The notes: generated by a model not told the origin, from the sequence alone. A stretch of DNA of 58,606 bases from Chloroflexota bacterium (GCA_003696605.1 RFGV01000213.1:1-58606); one strand, 5' to 3'; numbered from the stretch's first letter, positions 43,977-54,048 are shown. Numbers and translations are program-made.

Positions 43977-44740
43977 AACCACTACTGGAAATCGATCACG
44001 TCAGCAAATCATTTGGGGGTATTTTAGCCGTCAACAACGTTACCGCCAGCATCATGCCCGGCCAGATCAAAGGCATTATTGGCCCCAATGGTGCTGGCAA
44101 AACCACCCTGTTTAACCTGATTAGTGGCATCTATACACCAACAACCGGTGACATACGCTTTCAGGGACAGTCTATTGTAGGCCTGTCACCCAGAGAAATA
44201 GCCCATTTAGGCATCACCCGTACCTTTCAGAACATTCGCCTGTTCGACAACATGACAGTTTTGGAAAACGTCATGGTAGGGCGGCATGTCCGTACCCAAA
44301 GCGGATTTTTGGCGGCCGCGCTCCGCTTTCCGTCTGCCCGTCATGAAGAACAAGCCATCCTTGCCCGTAGCCAGGAACTATTGGAAACGGTAGGGTTGGC
44401 AGACAAAGCTCATATGCCCGCTACAGATTTGCCATTTGGCTTACAGCGCACATTGGAAATAGCCAGGGCTTTAGCTACCGAACCACGTTTATTATTGCTT
44501 GACGAACCGGCGGCTGGGCTGAATCTGACTGAACGGCAAGCCTTGATTCGGTTGATTCGCCAGATACGGGATCAGGGAATTACGGTTGTGCTGGTCGAAC
44601 ACGATATGGATTTGGTGATGGGTTTGGTGGATGAAGTGCTGGTGCTGGATTATGGCAGTGTGATTGCCGATGGTACGCCTGTTGATGTGCAACAAGATCC
44701 ACGAGTTATTGCTGCGTATTTGGGAGAGGAAAGTGTCTGA
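43973..44740 (+). CDS. livG: Liv-type ABC transporter ATPase, LivG family
   Basis: 255 residues. Walker A GPNGAGKT, the LivG-specific signature LPFGLQRTLEIARAL in place of LSGGQ, Walker B LLLLDEPAAGLN, and EHDMDLVMGLVDEVLVLDYG at the end. It energises uptake with LivF. The start overlaps livM (ATGA) and livF begins one base after its stop, so the cassette is tightly coupled. Confidence 0.93.
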   Translation: MKPLLEIDHVSKSFGGILAVNNVTASIMPGQIKGIIGPNGAGKTTLFNLISGIYTPTTGDIRFQGQSIVGLSPREIAHLGITRTFQNIRLFDNMTVLENVMVGRHVRTQSGFLAAALRFPSARHEEQAILARSQELLETVGLADKAHMPATDLPFGLQRTLEIARALATEPRLLLLDEPAAGLNLTERQALIRLIRQIRDQGITVVLVEHDMDLVMGLVDEVLVLDYGSVIADGTPVDVQQDPRVIAAYLGEESV

Positions 44741-44741
44741 T

Positions 44742-45479
44742 ATGTTGCTGGAATTACGCGGTGTTAGCAGTTACTATGGGCAAATTCAGGCTTTGAAAGA
44801 GGTGTCTCTGCATGTGAATGCAGGGGAGATTGTGGCCTTGATTGGGGCCAATGGGGCTGGCAAGACAACTTTGCTGAATACGATTAGTGGTTTGCTTCAG
44901 CCTCGTGAGGGTACGATTTGGTTTGCTGGTCGGAATATTTCCCGTTTGAGTCCGGCGCAAATTGTGAGCCTGGGTATCAGTCATGTGCCGGAGCATCGCC
45001 AGATTTTCGGGACGATGACGGTGTATGATAACTTGTTGTTGGGGGCGTATCATCGTTATCGGCGGGATGGAAAACAGGCGGTGTTGCGGGATATGGAGTG
45101 GGTGTTTGAGATTTTTCCAGTGTTGCGGGAGCGGCGGGAGCAGTTGGCGGGGACGATGAGTGGTGGGGAGCAGCAGATGTTGGCAGTGGCGCGGGGGTTG
45201 ATGGCACGTCCTCGCTTGATGTTGTTGGATGAGCCTTCGTTGGGGTTGGCGCCATTGATTGTGCGGGAGTTGTTTCGGGTGGTTGCTGAATTGCGTGAGG
45301 AGGGGCAGACGATTTTGTTGGTGGAACAGAATGCACGGGCGGCTTTGCGGTTGGCTGACCGGGGGTATGTGCTGGAAAACGGCCGTATTGCTCTGGAGGG
45401 GACTGCAGAGTCGTTGCTTCATAACAGCGATGTGCAGATGGCTTATTTGGGTGGACGGAGAACGGCCGTTTCTCCGTAA
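44742..45479 (+). CDS. livF: Liv-type ABC transporter ATPase, LivF family
   Basis: 245 residues from ATG 44742. Walker A GANGAGKTT, signature MSGGEQQMLAVARGL, Walker B LMLLDEPSLGLAP, and the LivF hallmark SHVPEHRQIFGTMTVYDNL. The last codons are made by an ACGGCCGT site, and the stop lies inside a near-palindrome (45455-45477). It is the last gene of the transporter set; 62 bases separate it from the DapA-family gene. Confidence 0.93.
   Translation: MLLELRGVSSYYGQIQALKEVSLHVNAGEIVALIGANGAGKTTLLNTISGLLQPREGTIWFAGRNISRLSPAQIVSLGISHVPEHRQIFGTMTVYDNLLLGAYHRYRRDGKQAVLRDMEWVFEIFPVLRERREQLAGTMSGGEQQMLAVARGLMARPRLMLLDEPSLGLAPLIVRELFRVVAELREEGQTILLVEQNARAALRLADRGYVLENGRIALEGTAESLLHNSDVQMAYLGGRRTAVSP
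45455..45477. repeat. Extended palindrome around an ACGGCCGT site at the livF end
   Basis: ACGGAG, then AACGGCCGTT, then TCTCCGT: the octamer is flanked by further complementary arms (one extra T), giving an 11-pair inverted repeat that reaches to within two bases of the stop codon region. In RNA it could be a hairpin at the 3' end of livF; there is no T run. Confidence 0.5.
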
Positions 45480-45541
45480 CCCGCCTCACGGCCATTTCCG
45501 TTTGGTGCTTATATGATGTTATCTAAATAAATGAGGTGTGT

Positions 45542-46423
45542 ATGTTTCGAGGATCAATCGTTCCGGTAGTTACACCATTCAAAAATGGTGAAGTTGATTT
45601 GGATGGCCTGGCCAGTTTGATTGAGTGGCAAATTGAAAGCGGGTCTCATGGTATTTCTGTAACAGGAACAACCGGTGAACCCAGTTCCCTGACATTGGCA
45701 GAACGTAAACTGGTGATTCGTACGGCAGCTGAGGTGGTAAACGGCCGTGTGCCATTTGTCGCCGGCACGGGTTCTACCAACCACGCGGAAACATTGGCTC
45801 TGTCCCGCTATGCCCAATCGGTAGGGGCAGATGCGTTGCTGGTTATTACGCCATACTACAACCGTCCCAGTCAGGAAGGTTTGTTCCGCCATTTTGACGC
45901 TGTTGCCAAGAGTGTGGATATCCCCGTGATTCTTTACAACATTCCCGGCAGAACGGCCGTTAACCTGGAAATAGACACCGTTGCCCGTCTCAAAGAAGCC
46001 AACGACAACATCATCGGCGTCAAAGAATCCAACAAAGACTTTGAACATATCAATCGGTTGTTGCTTCGGATGGGACGAGACTTTCTGGTGTATTCCGGCA
46101 TCGAACTGCTTTGTTTTCCCATCCTGGCAATTGGAGGGGCTGGCTATGTCAGTGCTACTGGCAACCTGATGCCACGGGAAGTCGCCGAACTATACAATCT
46201 CGTTGCTGCCGGAAAGTGGCAGGAAGCCCAAGACCTGCATTACCACCTGATGCCCTTGAATGACGCCATTTTCCTGGAAATCAATCCCGTACCCGTTAAA
46301 ACAGCATTGGGTATGATGGGCAAAATTAGCCCGGAAGTCCGTTTACCCCTTAGCCCTCTTTCCGACACCAATCGAGAGAAATTACGACAAATCTTGTTGT
46401 CTTATGGGCTTATTAGTGAATAG
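45542..46423 (+). CDS. DapA/NAL family lyase
   Basis: 293 residues from ATG 45542. The full DapA-family active site is visible: TGTTGE with Thr43/Thr44, Tyr132 in LYNIPGRT and Schiff-base Lys161 in GVKESN. The TIM barrel length is normal. Genuine dihydrodipicolinate synthase is possible, since the motifs fit. However, it lies between the transporter and the homoprotocatechuate genes, where the last step requires an aldolase that splits 4-hydroxy-2-oxoheptanedioate to pyruvate and succinate semialdehyde. No HpaI-type aldolase is in the window. A pyruvate-forming aldolase role is therefore a reasonable alternative; it is inference. Confidence 0.88.
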   Translation: MFRGSIVPVVTPFKNGEVDLDGLASLIEWQIESGSHGISVTGTTGEPSSLTLAERKLVIRTAAEVVNGRVPFVAGTGSTNHAETLALSRYAQSVGADALLVITPYYNRPSQEGLFRHFDAVAKSVDIPVILYNIPGRTAVNLEIDTVARLKEANDNIIGVKESNKDFEHINRLLLRMGRDFLVYSGIELLCFPILAIGGAGYVSATGNLMPREVAELYNLVAAGKWQEAQDLHYHLMPLNDAIFLEINPVPVKTALGMMGKISPEVRLPLSPLSDTNREKLRQILLSYGLISE

Positions 46424-46453
46424 CAAAGCAATCAATATGAATATGGAGCGTGT

Positions 46454-47200
46454 ATGAAATTAGCGAGATTTATCCATAACGGCCGTGTTCTTCATGGCGA
46501 ATATCGCCATGGTCAACTCTGGGCAGGCAACATCCCCTTCGACCCCGACGACGTAACCTGGCTCCCCCCGGTAGCACACACCAGCAAAGCCATCGGCCTC
46601 GCGCTGAGCTATGCCGACCACGCCGCCGAGTTAGAATTGCAATTACCACCCGAACCCATTCTCTTCCACAAAGTTCCCAGCACCTTTATTGGGCACAAAG
46701 CCAAAATCATCGCCCCAGCCAACATCGAATACATGCATTACGAATGTGAATTAGTCGTCGTAATCGGCCGTACTGCCCGCAAAATCAAAGCCGCCCACGC
46801 CTACGACTACATTCAAGGCTACACCATTGGCAACGATGTCACAATCCGCGACTTTGTCGGTAACTACTACCGCCCGCCCGTCAAAGCCAAGGGATTCGAC
46901 ACCTTTGGTCCCATTGGCCCCTGGCTGGTAACGGCCGATGAGATCTCCGAACCAGACAATCTAAACCTGCGCACTTACGTCAACGGTGAATTACGCCAAC
47001 AAGGTAACACCCGCCACCTGCGCCATACCATTCCCGAACTCATTGAATACATCACCGAATTTATGACCCTCGAACCAGGTGACATGATTTGGACCGGCAC
47101 ACCAAAAGGCATTTCCCACATCTATCCTGGCGACATTGTCCGATTGGAAATAGACCAAATCGGTGTATTAGAAAACGAAGTCATCGCTGAATCAGCATAA
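46454..47200 (+). CDS. FAH-family isomerase/decarboxylase (HpcE/HpaG-like)
   Basis: 248 residues. The fumarylacetoacetate hydrolase fold is clear: KAIGLALSYADHAAELELQLP, FHKVPSTFIGH, the metal-binding ExE in MHYECELVVVIG (Glu97, Glu99), GNDVTIRDF, KGFDTFGPIGPWLV and the C-terminal GDMIWTGTPKGI. In the homoprotocatechuate pathway HpcE/HpaG decarboxylates 5-oxo-pent-3-ene-1,2,5-tricarboxylate and isomerises 2-hydroxyhepta-2,4-diene-1,7-dioate. The enteric enzyme is double-length; this is one domain, so it may do one or both steps. It is followed directly by the semialdehyde dehydrogenase gene. Confidence 0.85.
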   Translation: MKLARFIHNGRVLHGEYRHGQLWAGNIPFDPDDVTWLPPVAHTSKAIGLALSYADHAAELELQLPPEPILFHKVPSTFIGHKAKIIAPANIEYMHYECELVVVIGRTARKIKAAHAYDYIQGYTIGNDVTIRDFVGNYYRPPVKAKGFDTFGPIGPWLVTADEISEPDNLNLRTYVNGELRQQGNTRHLRHTIPELIEYITEFMTLEPGDMIWTGTPKGISHIYPGDIVRLEIDQIGVLENEVIAESA

Positions 47201-47255
47201 CGACACACACATGGCAAACACAACCCGTTTGTCACGTATATTTGGAGGTAAATCC

Positions 47256-48740
47256 ATGACCCAGCTAAAAAAAGTGCAACACTTCATCAACAACGAGTTT
47301 GTTGATTCCCTTTCCGGAGGTACTTTTGAAACACTCAACCCGGCCACGAACAAGCCCATTGCGCGTGTTGCCGACGGTCAACCAGAAGACATCGATCGGG
47401 CAGTCAAGGCTGCCCGCCAGGCTTTTGATGAAGGTCCCTGGCGCAAAATGTCGGCCAAAGATCGGGCCAAAGCCTTGCGCCGTATCGGCGATCTAATTGA
47501 AAAGTATGCTGACGAAATTGCCGATGTGGAAATAGATGATACAGGCGTTCCCGCACGCATGATCAAAAAAGGAGCTATTCCTCGTGCTGCCTACAATTTC
47601 CACTATTTTGCCGAAATGACCCATCGCATTGGTGGTGAAAGCTTTCCGGTAGATGACAAATTTATTAATTACAGCATCCGACGACCAGTAGGAGTGGCCG
47701 GATTAATTACACCCTGGAATGTGCCTTTTATGCTGGAAACATGGAAAGTGGCTCCATGTCTGGCATTCGGAAATACCTGCATTCTGAAACCGGCAGAGTG
47801 GTCACCACTTTCGGCCGATTTTCTGGCACACATTATTCAAGAAGCAGATCTGCCGCCAGGAGTATTCAATGTGGTACATGGTTTTGGCGAAACGGCCGGT
47901 GCGCCTCTGGTGGCCCATCCCGGCGTTCAGGTGATTTCATTTACGGGTGAAACCACAACAGGCATGGAAATTATGCGTAATGGGGCGGCCACTTTAAAAC
48001 GCTTTTCCATGGAGTTGGGTGGCAAGTCACCCACAATTGTGTTTGAAGATGCAGACTTGTCCCGGGCACTTGATGGGGCTATTTATCAGGTTTATTCGTT
48101 AAATGGGGAGCGATGCACGGCTGGTTCGCGTTTGCTTTTGCAAAAATCTATACACGATGAATTTTTGGGTCGTTTGGCTGAGCGAGTCGCCAGTATTCGG
48201 GTGGGTGATCCGCATGATATGGCGACAGAGGTGGGGCCCCTGATTCATCCAGAGCATTGGCAGAAGGTGCGTGGGTATATGGACGTTGCCCGGGAGGAGG
48301 GGGCGACGATTATGGTAGGTGGCGATCGGCCATCCAATTTGCCGGAAGGGAATTATTTTAGCCCGACGTTGATTACAAATGTGCGTAATGAGATGCGAAT
48401 TGCCCAAGAGGAGATTTTTGGGCCGGTGTTGGTGGTGATTCCGTTTGAAGATGAGGCAGAGGCTATTCGTATAGCGAATGACGTGCGTTACGGATTGGCT
48501 GGTTACGTTTGGACGCGCGACTTGCAAAAAGGGCATCGTGTCGCACAAGCTATTGAATCTGGAATGGTATGGATCAATTCGCATAATGTCCGGGATTTGC
48601 GGATGCCGTTTGGTGGTTCAAAGTATAGCGGTATTGGTCGTGAAGGAGATCATTATAGCCTGGAGTTGTATACAGAATTGCAGGCGATTCATGTTGCGCT
48701 AGGGACGCATCATATTCCTCAGCTGGGAATGAAGGGGTAG
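47256..48740 (+). CDS. hpaE: 5-carboxymethyl-2-hydroxymuconate semialdehyde dehydrogenase
   Basis: 494 residues from ATG 47256, which has TGGAGG upstream; an ATG at 47211 lacks such a site. Aldehyde dehydrogenase residues: Asn155 in TPWNVPF, Lys178 in ILKPAEWSP, Glu253 in MELGGKSP and Cys287 in GERCTAG. The HpaE/HpcC subfamily is suggested by NGERCTAGSR and by the flanking FAH-family, HpaB and HpaD genes. It oxidises the ring-cleavage product of homoprotocatechuate with NAD. A general aldehyde dehydrogenase cannot be excluded by sequence alone. Confidence 0.87.
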   Translation: MTQLKKVQHFINNEFVDSLSGGTFETLNPATNKPIARVADGQPEDIDRAVKAARQAFDEGPWRKMSAKDRAKALRRIGDLIEKYADEIADVEIDDTGVPARMIKKGAIPRAAYNFHYFAEMTHRIGGESFPVDDKFINYSIRRPVGVAGLITPWNVPFMLETWKVAPCLAFGNTCILKPAEWSPLSADFLAHIIQEADLPPGVFNVVHGFGETAGAPLVAHPGVQVISFTGETTTGMEIMRNGAATLKRFSMELGGKSPTIVFEDADLSRALDGAIYQVYSLNGERCTAGSRLLLQKSIHDEFLGRLAERVASIRVGDPHDMATEVGPLIHPEHWQKVRGYMDVAREEGATIMVGGDRPSNLPEGNYFSPTLITNVRNEMRIAQEEIFGPVLVVIPFEDEAEAIRIANDVRYGLAGYVWTRDLQKGHRVAQAIESGMVWINSHNVRDLRMPFGGSKYSGIGREGDHYSLELYTELQAIHVALGTHHIPQLGMKG

Positions 48741-48851
48741 GTGTTGACGCCTGTTTGACGTGACATTGACAGGGTGGGGGTATAGTTGCAGGTGTATGAT
48801 TGTTTTGTTGAGTAGGCACAGCTTTGTGCATTTTGAATGAGGAGGTTACGA

Positions 48852-50321
48852 ATGGGTGCTCGTCATGGCGCGGATGTGATACAACGGTTGCAGGAACACC
48901 CGATGGAGATTTGGCATCGGGGTCACCAGGTGCAGGATGTGACAACGGAGCCGGGATTTGCGAATGGGGTAAAGAGTCTGGCTGAGTTGTATGATGTGCA
49001 GTGGGAAGAGCCGGATTTGATGTTGTTTGATTCACCGACGACGGGGGAGAAGGTCGGCCGTTCTTTTATGATTCCCAAGACGAAAGAAGAATTGATGAGT
49101 GTGGGGCGCATGATGAAACGGTGGGCTGATCATGCGATGGGGATGATGGGGCGTGCGCCAGATTATCTGAATCGGGCTATATCGGCATTTGCCGGTGGGG
49201 CGGATTTTTTGAGCCAGCAGGATCCGCGCTTTGGCGACAATATTCGAAATTATCATGCCTATATGCGTGAGAATGATCTTTGCCTGACGCATACTCTGAT
49301 TAATCCGCAGGCAAATCGAAGTGTGGGGCCGGCCCGGCAGGCAGATCCGTTTTTGGCAGCGCGGGTGAAGGAGGAAACAGATGCGGGAATTGTGATCAAA
49401 GGAGCCAGGATGTTGGCTACTTTGCCGATTTCTGATGAGATTATGGTTTTTCCTTCGACGTTGTTGCGAAGTACGGAGGAGGATGCGCCGTATGCGTTTG
49501 CGTTTGCTATTCCGAACGCGACGCCGGGATTGAAGTTTATTTGTCGGGAGAGTGTGGATTACGGCCGTAATCATTATGACCATCCGCTGGGTTCCCGCTT
49601 CGAAGAAATGGATGCGGTGGTAATTTTTGATGATGTGTTTGTGCCCTGGGAGCGGGTGTTTATGTATCGGGACGTAGAAGCATGTAACAAGGCTTATATT
49701 GCTACCGGGGCAGTGGTGCATATGGCCCATCAGGTTGTATGCAAGAATATTGCCAAGACGGAGTTTTTATTGGGGTTGGTTTCGTTAATGATTGATGCAA
49801 TTGGTATTGAAAGATTCCAGCATATTCATGAGAAAACGGCCGAAATTTGGATCAATCTCGAAACCATGAAAGCTTTCCGGCGCGTGGCAGAAGTAGATGC
49901 CCAACTTAATGAGTTTGGGGTAATGACGCCTGCCTGGGACCCATTGGATGCTGCCCGGAATCTGTATCCCCGTCTTTACCCGCGTATGATCGAAATTGTC
50001 CAGCAAATTGGGGCCAGTGGTTTGGTGGCTATGCCGACGCTGGCCGATGTGAATGGCCCGCTGGCAGAAGAGATTAAAAAGTATTATCAGTCAGCACGAC
50101 TGGATGCACTGGAACGCATTCCGCTTTTCCGGTTAGCCTGGGATACAGCGTTATCTGCTTTTGCATCTCGCCAGGTACTGTACGAGCGGTATTTCTTTGG
50201 CGATCCGGTGCGGATGGCAACAGCACTTTTCCATAATCATGATCGTACAGAGTACATGGATAAAGTACGGGCATTTCTGAAGCGAAATATAGAGGAAGCA
50301 ATGGAGGGGGAACCGGCATAA
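48852..50321 (+). CDS. hpaB: 4-hydroxyphenylacetate 3-monooxygenase, oxygenase component
   Basis: 489 residues from ATG 48852 (GAGGAGG upstream). It matches HpaB in size and in conserved runs: DPRFGDNIRNYHAYMRENDL, HTLINPQANRS, FVPWERVFMYRD, and the acyl-CoA dehydrogenase-like helical C-terminus. It uses FADH2 from HpaC and O2 to hydroxylate 4-hydroxyphenylacetate to homoprotocatechuate. The reductase gene follows after 25 bases, and the dioxygenase after that. Related HpaB-family enzymes (4-hydroxybutyryl-CoA dehydratase fold, other phenol hydroxylases) are possible, but the context supports this call. Confidence 0.9.
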   Translation: MGARHGADVIQRLQEHPMEIWHRGHQVQDVTTEPGFANGVKSLAELYDVQWEEPDLMLFDSPTTGEKVGRSFMIPKTKEELMSVGRMMKRWADHAMGMMGRAPDYLNRAISAFAGGADFLSQQDPRFGDNIRNYHAYMRENDLCLTHTLINPQANRSVGPARQADPFLAARVKEETDAGIVIKGARMLATLPISDEIMVFPSTLLRSTEEDAPYAFAFAIPNATPGLKFICRESVDYGRNHYDHPLGSRFEEMDAVVIFDDVFVPWERVFMYRDVEACNKAYIATGAVVHMAHQVVCKNIAKTEFLLGLVSLMIDAIGIERFQHIHEKTAEIWINLETMKAFRRVAEVDAQLNEFGVMTPAWDPLDAARNLYPRLYPRMIEIVQQIGASGLVAMPTLADVNGPLAEEIKKYYQSARLDALERIPLFRLAWDTALSAFASRQVLYERYFFGDPVRMATALFHNHDRTEYMDKVRAFLKRNIEEAMEGEPA

Positions 50322-50346
50322 CGGCCGTTTCCCACACAGAATACCC

Positions 50347-50883
50347 ATGAACAAAAACCAATCCAACCTCGACACACGCACATTTCGGCATACCATCGGC
50401 CTGTTCGCCACCGGCGTCACCGTTATTGCCACTGGTCAACCCAACAGCTTCCACGCCATGACAGCCAACGCCATCACATCCCTCTCCCTCGACCCCATGC
50501 TCATCCTCTTTTGCCTGCAAAAAAAAGCCCGCATGACCGAATACTTACGCCAACACAACGGCTTCTCCGTCAACATCCTGCGACAATCCCAGCGCGACCT
50601 CTCCACCTACTTTGCTGGCGGCTGGAAACAAGACACACCCCCCCCTTTCAAATTTCTCTCCTGGCAAGGCGGCCCCCTGCTCGAAAACTGCGCTGCTGCC
50701 ATCGGCTGCCGCCTTTACCAAATACTTGAAGGAGGTGATCACTGGATTGTCATCGGGCAGGTCATTGCCCTCCATCAAGGGCAAGATCCCATCTACCCGC
50801 TCATCTTCTATCGTGGTCGCTACCGTGAACTGGCCACCGAGCCGGATTACGAAATACCGGCTATTTGGGATTTCGGCTGGTAA
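50347..50883 (+). CDS. hpaC: Flavin reductase partner of HpaB
   Basis: 178 residues. Flavin reductase-like split-barrel fold: FRHTIGLFATGVTVIATGQP, AMTANAITSLSLDPMLILFC, and GDHWIVIGQVIALHQG near the end. It supplies reduced flavin to HpaB. It starts 25 bases after hpaB; the gap contains an ACGGCCGT site, after which the codons become markedly C/A-rich compared with the G/T-rich hpaB. No strong ribosome-binding site is visible before the ATG, so translation may depend on hpaB. Confidence 0.88.
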   Translation: MNKNQSNLDTRTFRHTIGLFATGVTVIATGQPNSFHAMTANAITSLSLDPMLILFCLQKKARMTEYLRQHNGFSVNILRQSQRDLSTYFAGGWKQDTPPPFKFLSWQGGPLLENCAAAIGCRLYQILEGGDHWIVIGQVIALHQGQDPIYPLIFYRGRYRELATEPDYEIPAIWDFGW

Positions 50884-50933
50884 ACGACAGCATGTAACCG
50901 TGTGCTAGTAACACACAAAAGGAGGAGGAAACC

Positions 50934-51926
50934 ATGACCCCATTTAACATCACCCGCATCGGTCATGCAGAATACCGCGTGACCGATCTGGAAAAAGCGC
51001 GGGCTTTTTACGTGGATGCACTTGGTTTATTGGAAATAGACCGCGACGCGGAACACATCTACCTGGGTGGCCTGGAAGAGAGAGACAAATACAGCCTCGT
51101 TTTACGCAAAGCCAAATCGCCGGGTGTGGGGCATCTGGCCTTTCGTGTAGCATCACCAGATGATTTGGAAAAACTGGAAAAAATCTATACTGAACACAAC
51201 TTGCCTACACGCTGGATTGAAGCCAACACGCTGGAACCGGGGCAGGGATTGGCGTTGCGAGTACAAGACCCCAGCGGTTTGCCTGTCGAGTTCTATCACG
51301 AGATGGAACAGCGAGAGCGGTTGCTCCAACGTTTTGAACTTTATCGTGGCGCATTCATCATGCGTATAGACCATTTCAATTGTCAAGTTCCCAATGTGCA
51401 GGCTGCATATGACTGGTGGACGCAAAAAATGGGCTTCTACTGCTCCGAATATACGGTTAGCGATGACAAACCCGAACGACTGTGGGCTGCCTGGCTGCAT
51501 CGCAAACAAAATGTCCACGATCTTGCTCTGATGAACGGTATTGGGCCACGGTTACACCACGTAGGAATGTGGGTTCAGGATACCAATAGCGTGTTGCGTG
51601 CCTGTGATATTCTGGCTTCATTGGGGATGGTCGATGCAATTGAGCGAGGACCAGGACGACACGGGTTGAGTAATGCGTTTTTCCTTTATTTGCGTGATCC
51701 AGATAACAATCGAATAGAACTTTATACCAATGACTATATTATTCCTGACCCGGATTTTGAACCAATTAAATGGACGTTAAGTGATCCACGACGGGCAACA
51801 TTTTGGGGGCATTATCCGCCTCGGAGCTGGTTTGATGAAGCGTCCCATGTGGAGAATATTCTGACGGGTGAATTACTGCCTGTGCATGAACCCATGCTGG
51901 CTGGAAGGCCGGAATTTGTAACCTGA
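50934..51926 (+). CDS. hpaD: 3,4-dihydroxyphenylacetate 2,3-dioxygenase (type I extradiol)
   Basis: 330 residues of vicinal-oxygen-chelate fold with two repeated halves. The metal ligands are visible: His147 in RIDHFN, His208 or 209 in PRLHHVGM and Glu262 in NRIELYTND. The C-terminal WGHYPPRSWFDEA is typical of homoprotocatechuate 2,3-dioxygenases (Mn or Fe forms). It opens the ring to 5-carboxymethyl-2-hydroxymuconate semialdehyde, the substrate of HpaE. AAAGGAGGAGG lies just upstream of the start. The TGA stop shares its A with the ATG of the hydrolase gene. Confidence 0.92.
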   Translation: MTPFNITRIGHAEYRVTDLEKARAFYVDALGLLEIDRDAEHIYLGGLEERDKYSLVLRKAKSPGVGHLAFRVASPDDLEKLEKIYTEHNLPTRWIEANTLEPGQGLALRVQDPSGLPVEFYHEMEQRERLLQRFELYRGAFIMRIDHFNCQVPNVQAAYDWWTQKMGFYCSEYTVSDDKPERLWAAWLHRKQNVHDLALMNGIGPRLHHVGMWVQDTNSVLRACDILASLGMVDAIERGPGRHGLSNAFFLYLRDPDNNRIELYTNDYIIPDPDFEPIKWTLSDPRRATFWGHYPPRSWFDEASHVENILTGELLPVHEPMLAGRPEFVT

Positions 51927-52708
51927 TGGTGGGCAGGTGTAGGGGAATGCCAATAGCAGAGTTGTCTCAGGTGTCGCTATATTATGAATTGTATGGCGCG
52001 GAGGATGCACCGCCATTGGTGCTTTTGCATGGAGCAACGGAGACGTTTCGGACTGGTTGGTATAAGCAGATTGAGGCGTTTTCTGCGCAATATCGGATTG
52101 TTGGGCCAGATTTGCGGGGACACGGCCGTTCTTCCAACCCGGCCAACAAGCTAGACCTGCGCCAGATGGCCGACGACATACGGGAATTGCTTCACTACCT
52201 CGGCTATGAAAAAGCCCATGTCTGCGGTTTTAGTGGCGGTGCATCTGTCGCTCTCTTTCTGGCCGTACGTCATCTTTCATGTCTGGAATCCCTCATCCTT
52301 GTCAGCAACAACTTTGAACTGGACAAAGTGCGAACAGGCAACGCCCAATTTTGGAACATAGAGCGAATTCTGCGAGATCACCCCAAATGGTGGGAATCTC
52401 TGACAAAAATGCATCAGGTATCACCAGGTCAGTTACTTAAGTGGTGGGAAGAAGAAGACGTAAAACGGCCGAATTTCAAGCCTGCCGACCTGACCCACAT
52501 CACTGTTCCCACCCTGGTCATGGGCGGTGACCGCGATCCCATCATCCCTTTGGAACAAACCATCAAACTCTACCACGCCCTACCCAACGCCTACCTCAGC
52601 ATCCTGCCCGGCATGGGACACGGCGCACCACGTTACCGCCCCCACTTATTCAATCGCATTGTGCTGGATTTTTTGGAATACGTGCAAAAAAAGGAGGCCA
52701 TACCATGA
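51926..52708 (+). CDS. Alpha/beta hydrolase
   Basis: 260 residues (or 253 from the ATG at 51947). Alpha/beta hydrolase fold with LVLLHGATET (oxyanion region), GPDLRGHGRS, nucleophile Ser103 in GFSGGA, acid in GGDRDPI and His in GMGHGAP. The substrate is unknown. It sits between the ring-cleavage dioxygenase and phenylacetate-CoA ligase, coupled at both ends (one-base and four-base overlaps), so it should belong to aromatic breakdown, for example hydrolysing an ester, lactone or enol-lactone intermediate. Meta-pathway C-C hydrolases belong to this fold but would not be needed for an aldehyde ring-cleavage product. Confidence 0.85.
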   Translation: MVGRCRGMPIAELSQVSLYYELYGAEDAPPLVLLHGATETFRTGWYKQIEAFSAQYRIVGPDLRGHGRSSNPANKLDLRQMADDIRELLHYLGYEKAHVCGFSGGASVALFLAVRHLSCLESLILVSNNFELDKVRTGNAQFWNIERILRDHPKWWESLTKMHQVSPGQLLKWWEEEDVKRPNFKPADLTHITVPTLVMGGDRDPIIPLEQTIKLYHALPNAYLSILPGMGHGAPRYRPHLFNRIVLDFLEYVQKKEAIP

Positions 52709-54048
52709 TTTGGAATAAAGAAATGGAAACCATGCCACGGGCAGACATTGAAAAACTCCAGGATGAACGCCTGCGCAAACTGGTAGCTTACGTGTATGAA
52801 CGCGTTCCCTTCTATCGCCAAAAGCTTGAAGCTGCCGGCATTCACCCCGATACCTTTGGTGGTCTTGCCGAGCTGACTAGCCTTCCCTTTACCCGTAAAA
52901 ACGATCTGCGTGACAACTACCCCTTTGGCCTTTTTGCCGTCCCCTTGCCCGAAGTCATCCGAATACATGCCTCCTCTGGTACAACCGGCAAACCAACCGT
53001 TGTTGGTTATACACGTAATGACATCCAAACATGGGCAGAAGTATGTGCCCGCTGCCTTGCTCTTAGTGGTGCTGAACCAGGCGAAATGTTCCAAAATGCT
53101 TATGGCTACGGTCTGTTTACCGGCGGATTGGGAATGCACTATGGAGCTGAACTGATGGGATTAACCGTTATCCCTGTTTCCGGTGGTAATACAGCCCGCC
53201 AGATTATGATTATGCAAGATTTTGGTCCGCATATAATGGCCTGCACACCTTCTTACGCGCTCACCCTTGCTGACAAAATTTTAGAAGAGGGGATTAACCC
53301 CGAAAAACTAAACCTGAAAGTTTTCATTCTGGGCGCCGAACCCTGGACAGAGGCAATGCGCCAGGAACTGGAGAGCAAGCTAAAAGTACATGCCGTCAAT
53401 ATCTATGGCCTGAGCGAAATTATTGGGCCGGGCGTCTCCAATGAATGTGTAGAAGCAAAAGATGGCGCCCATATATTTGAAGACCATTTTATCCCCGAAG
53501 TAATTAACCCAGACACAGGGGAACCGGTGCCGGATGGAGAAGTTGGAGAGCTGGTATTTACCACGCTGACAAAAGAGGCTATTCCACTGTTGCGCTATCG
53601 TACTGGCGATTTGGCTTCAATTACTCGTGAGCCGTGTAAATGCGGCCGTACCCATGCCCGAATGAGTCGTATCATTGGGCGTGTGGATGATATGCTCATT
53701 ATCCGAGGTGTAAACGTCTTCCCCTCCCAGATCGAAGCAGCATTGGTTGGTATTCCTAATATTACGCCACATCACCGCATTATCGTTACCAGAGAAAATC
53801 GCCTAGACCAACTGGAAGTTCAGGTTGAAGTAACCGAGTCTTTCTTCCGTCAAGTTGGTGAAGAAATGTTTATGGGACATCCCGAAAGCGGAGTACAAGA
53901 TTTGAAAGAATTAGAGGGACTGTTATTTGAAGCGTTGCATGATGCATTGGGACTGAATGTGAAAGTTACATTGTTGCCACCCGGACAGGCGCCTCGGAGT
54001 GAGGGAGGTAAGCTGAAGCGAGTAGTGGACAAGCGCCAACTGCAATAG
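52705..54048 (+). CDS. paaK: Phenylacetate-CoA ligase
   Basis: 447 residues. Adenylate-forming enzyme with [11 protein letters not shown] at 88-98 (phosphate loop), [10 protein letters not shown] and YRTGDLA, and the PaaK-type C-terminal domain ([20 protein letters not shown]). It activates phenylacetate to phenylacetyl-CoA using ATP, the entry to the PaaABC epoxidase route. AAGGAGG lies within the end of the hydrolase gene, and the start overlaps its stop (ATGA). The C-terminal half shows an insert-like extension ([19 protein letters not shown]) before the final strand. Confidence 0.93.
   Translation: MIWNKEMETMPRADIEKLQDERLRKLVAYVYERVPFYRQKLEAAGIHPDTFGGLAELTSLPFTRKNDLRDNYPFGLFAVPLPEVIRIHASSGTTGKPTVVGYTRNDIQTWAEVCARCLALSGAEPGEMFQNAYGYGLFTGGLGMHYGAELMGLTVIPVSGGNTARQIMIMQDFGPHIMACTPSYALTLADKILEEGINPEKLNLKVFILGAEPWTEAMRQELESKLKVHAVNIYGLSEIIGPGVSNECVEAKDGAHIFEDHFIPEVINPDTGEPVPDGEVGELVFTTLTKEAIPLLRYRTGDLASITREPCKCGRTHARMSRIIGRVDDMLIIRGVNVFPSQIEAALVGIPNITPHHRIIVTRENRLDQLEVQVEVTESFFRQVGEEMFMGHPESGVQDLKELEGLLFEALHDALGLNVKVTLLPPGQAPRSEGGKLKRVVDKRQLQ

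Noticed and set aside
48741..48851. Promoter with TTGACG/TTGACA and TATAGT before hpaB
   Set aside because: The spacings available (9 or 20 bases) do not suit a sigma-70 promoter.
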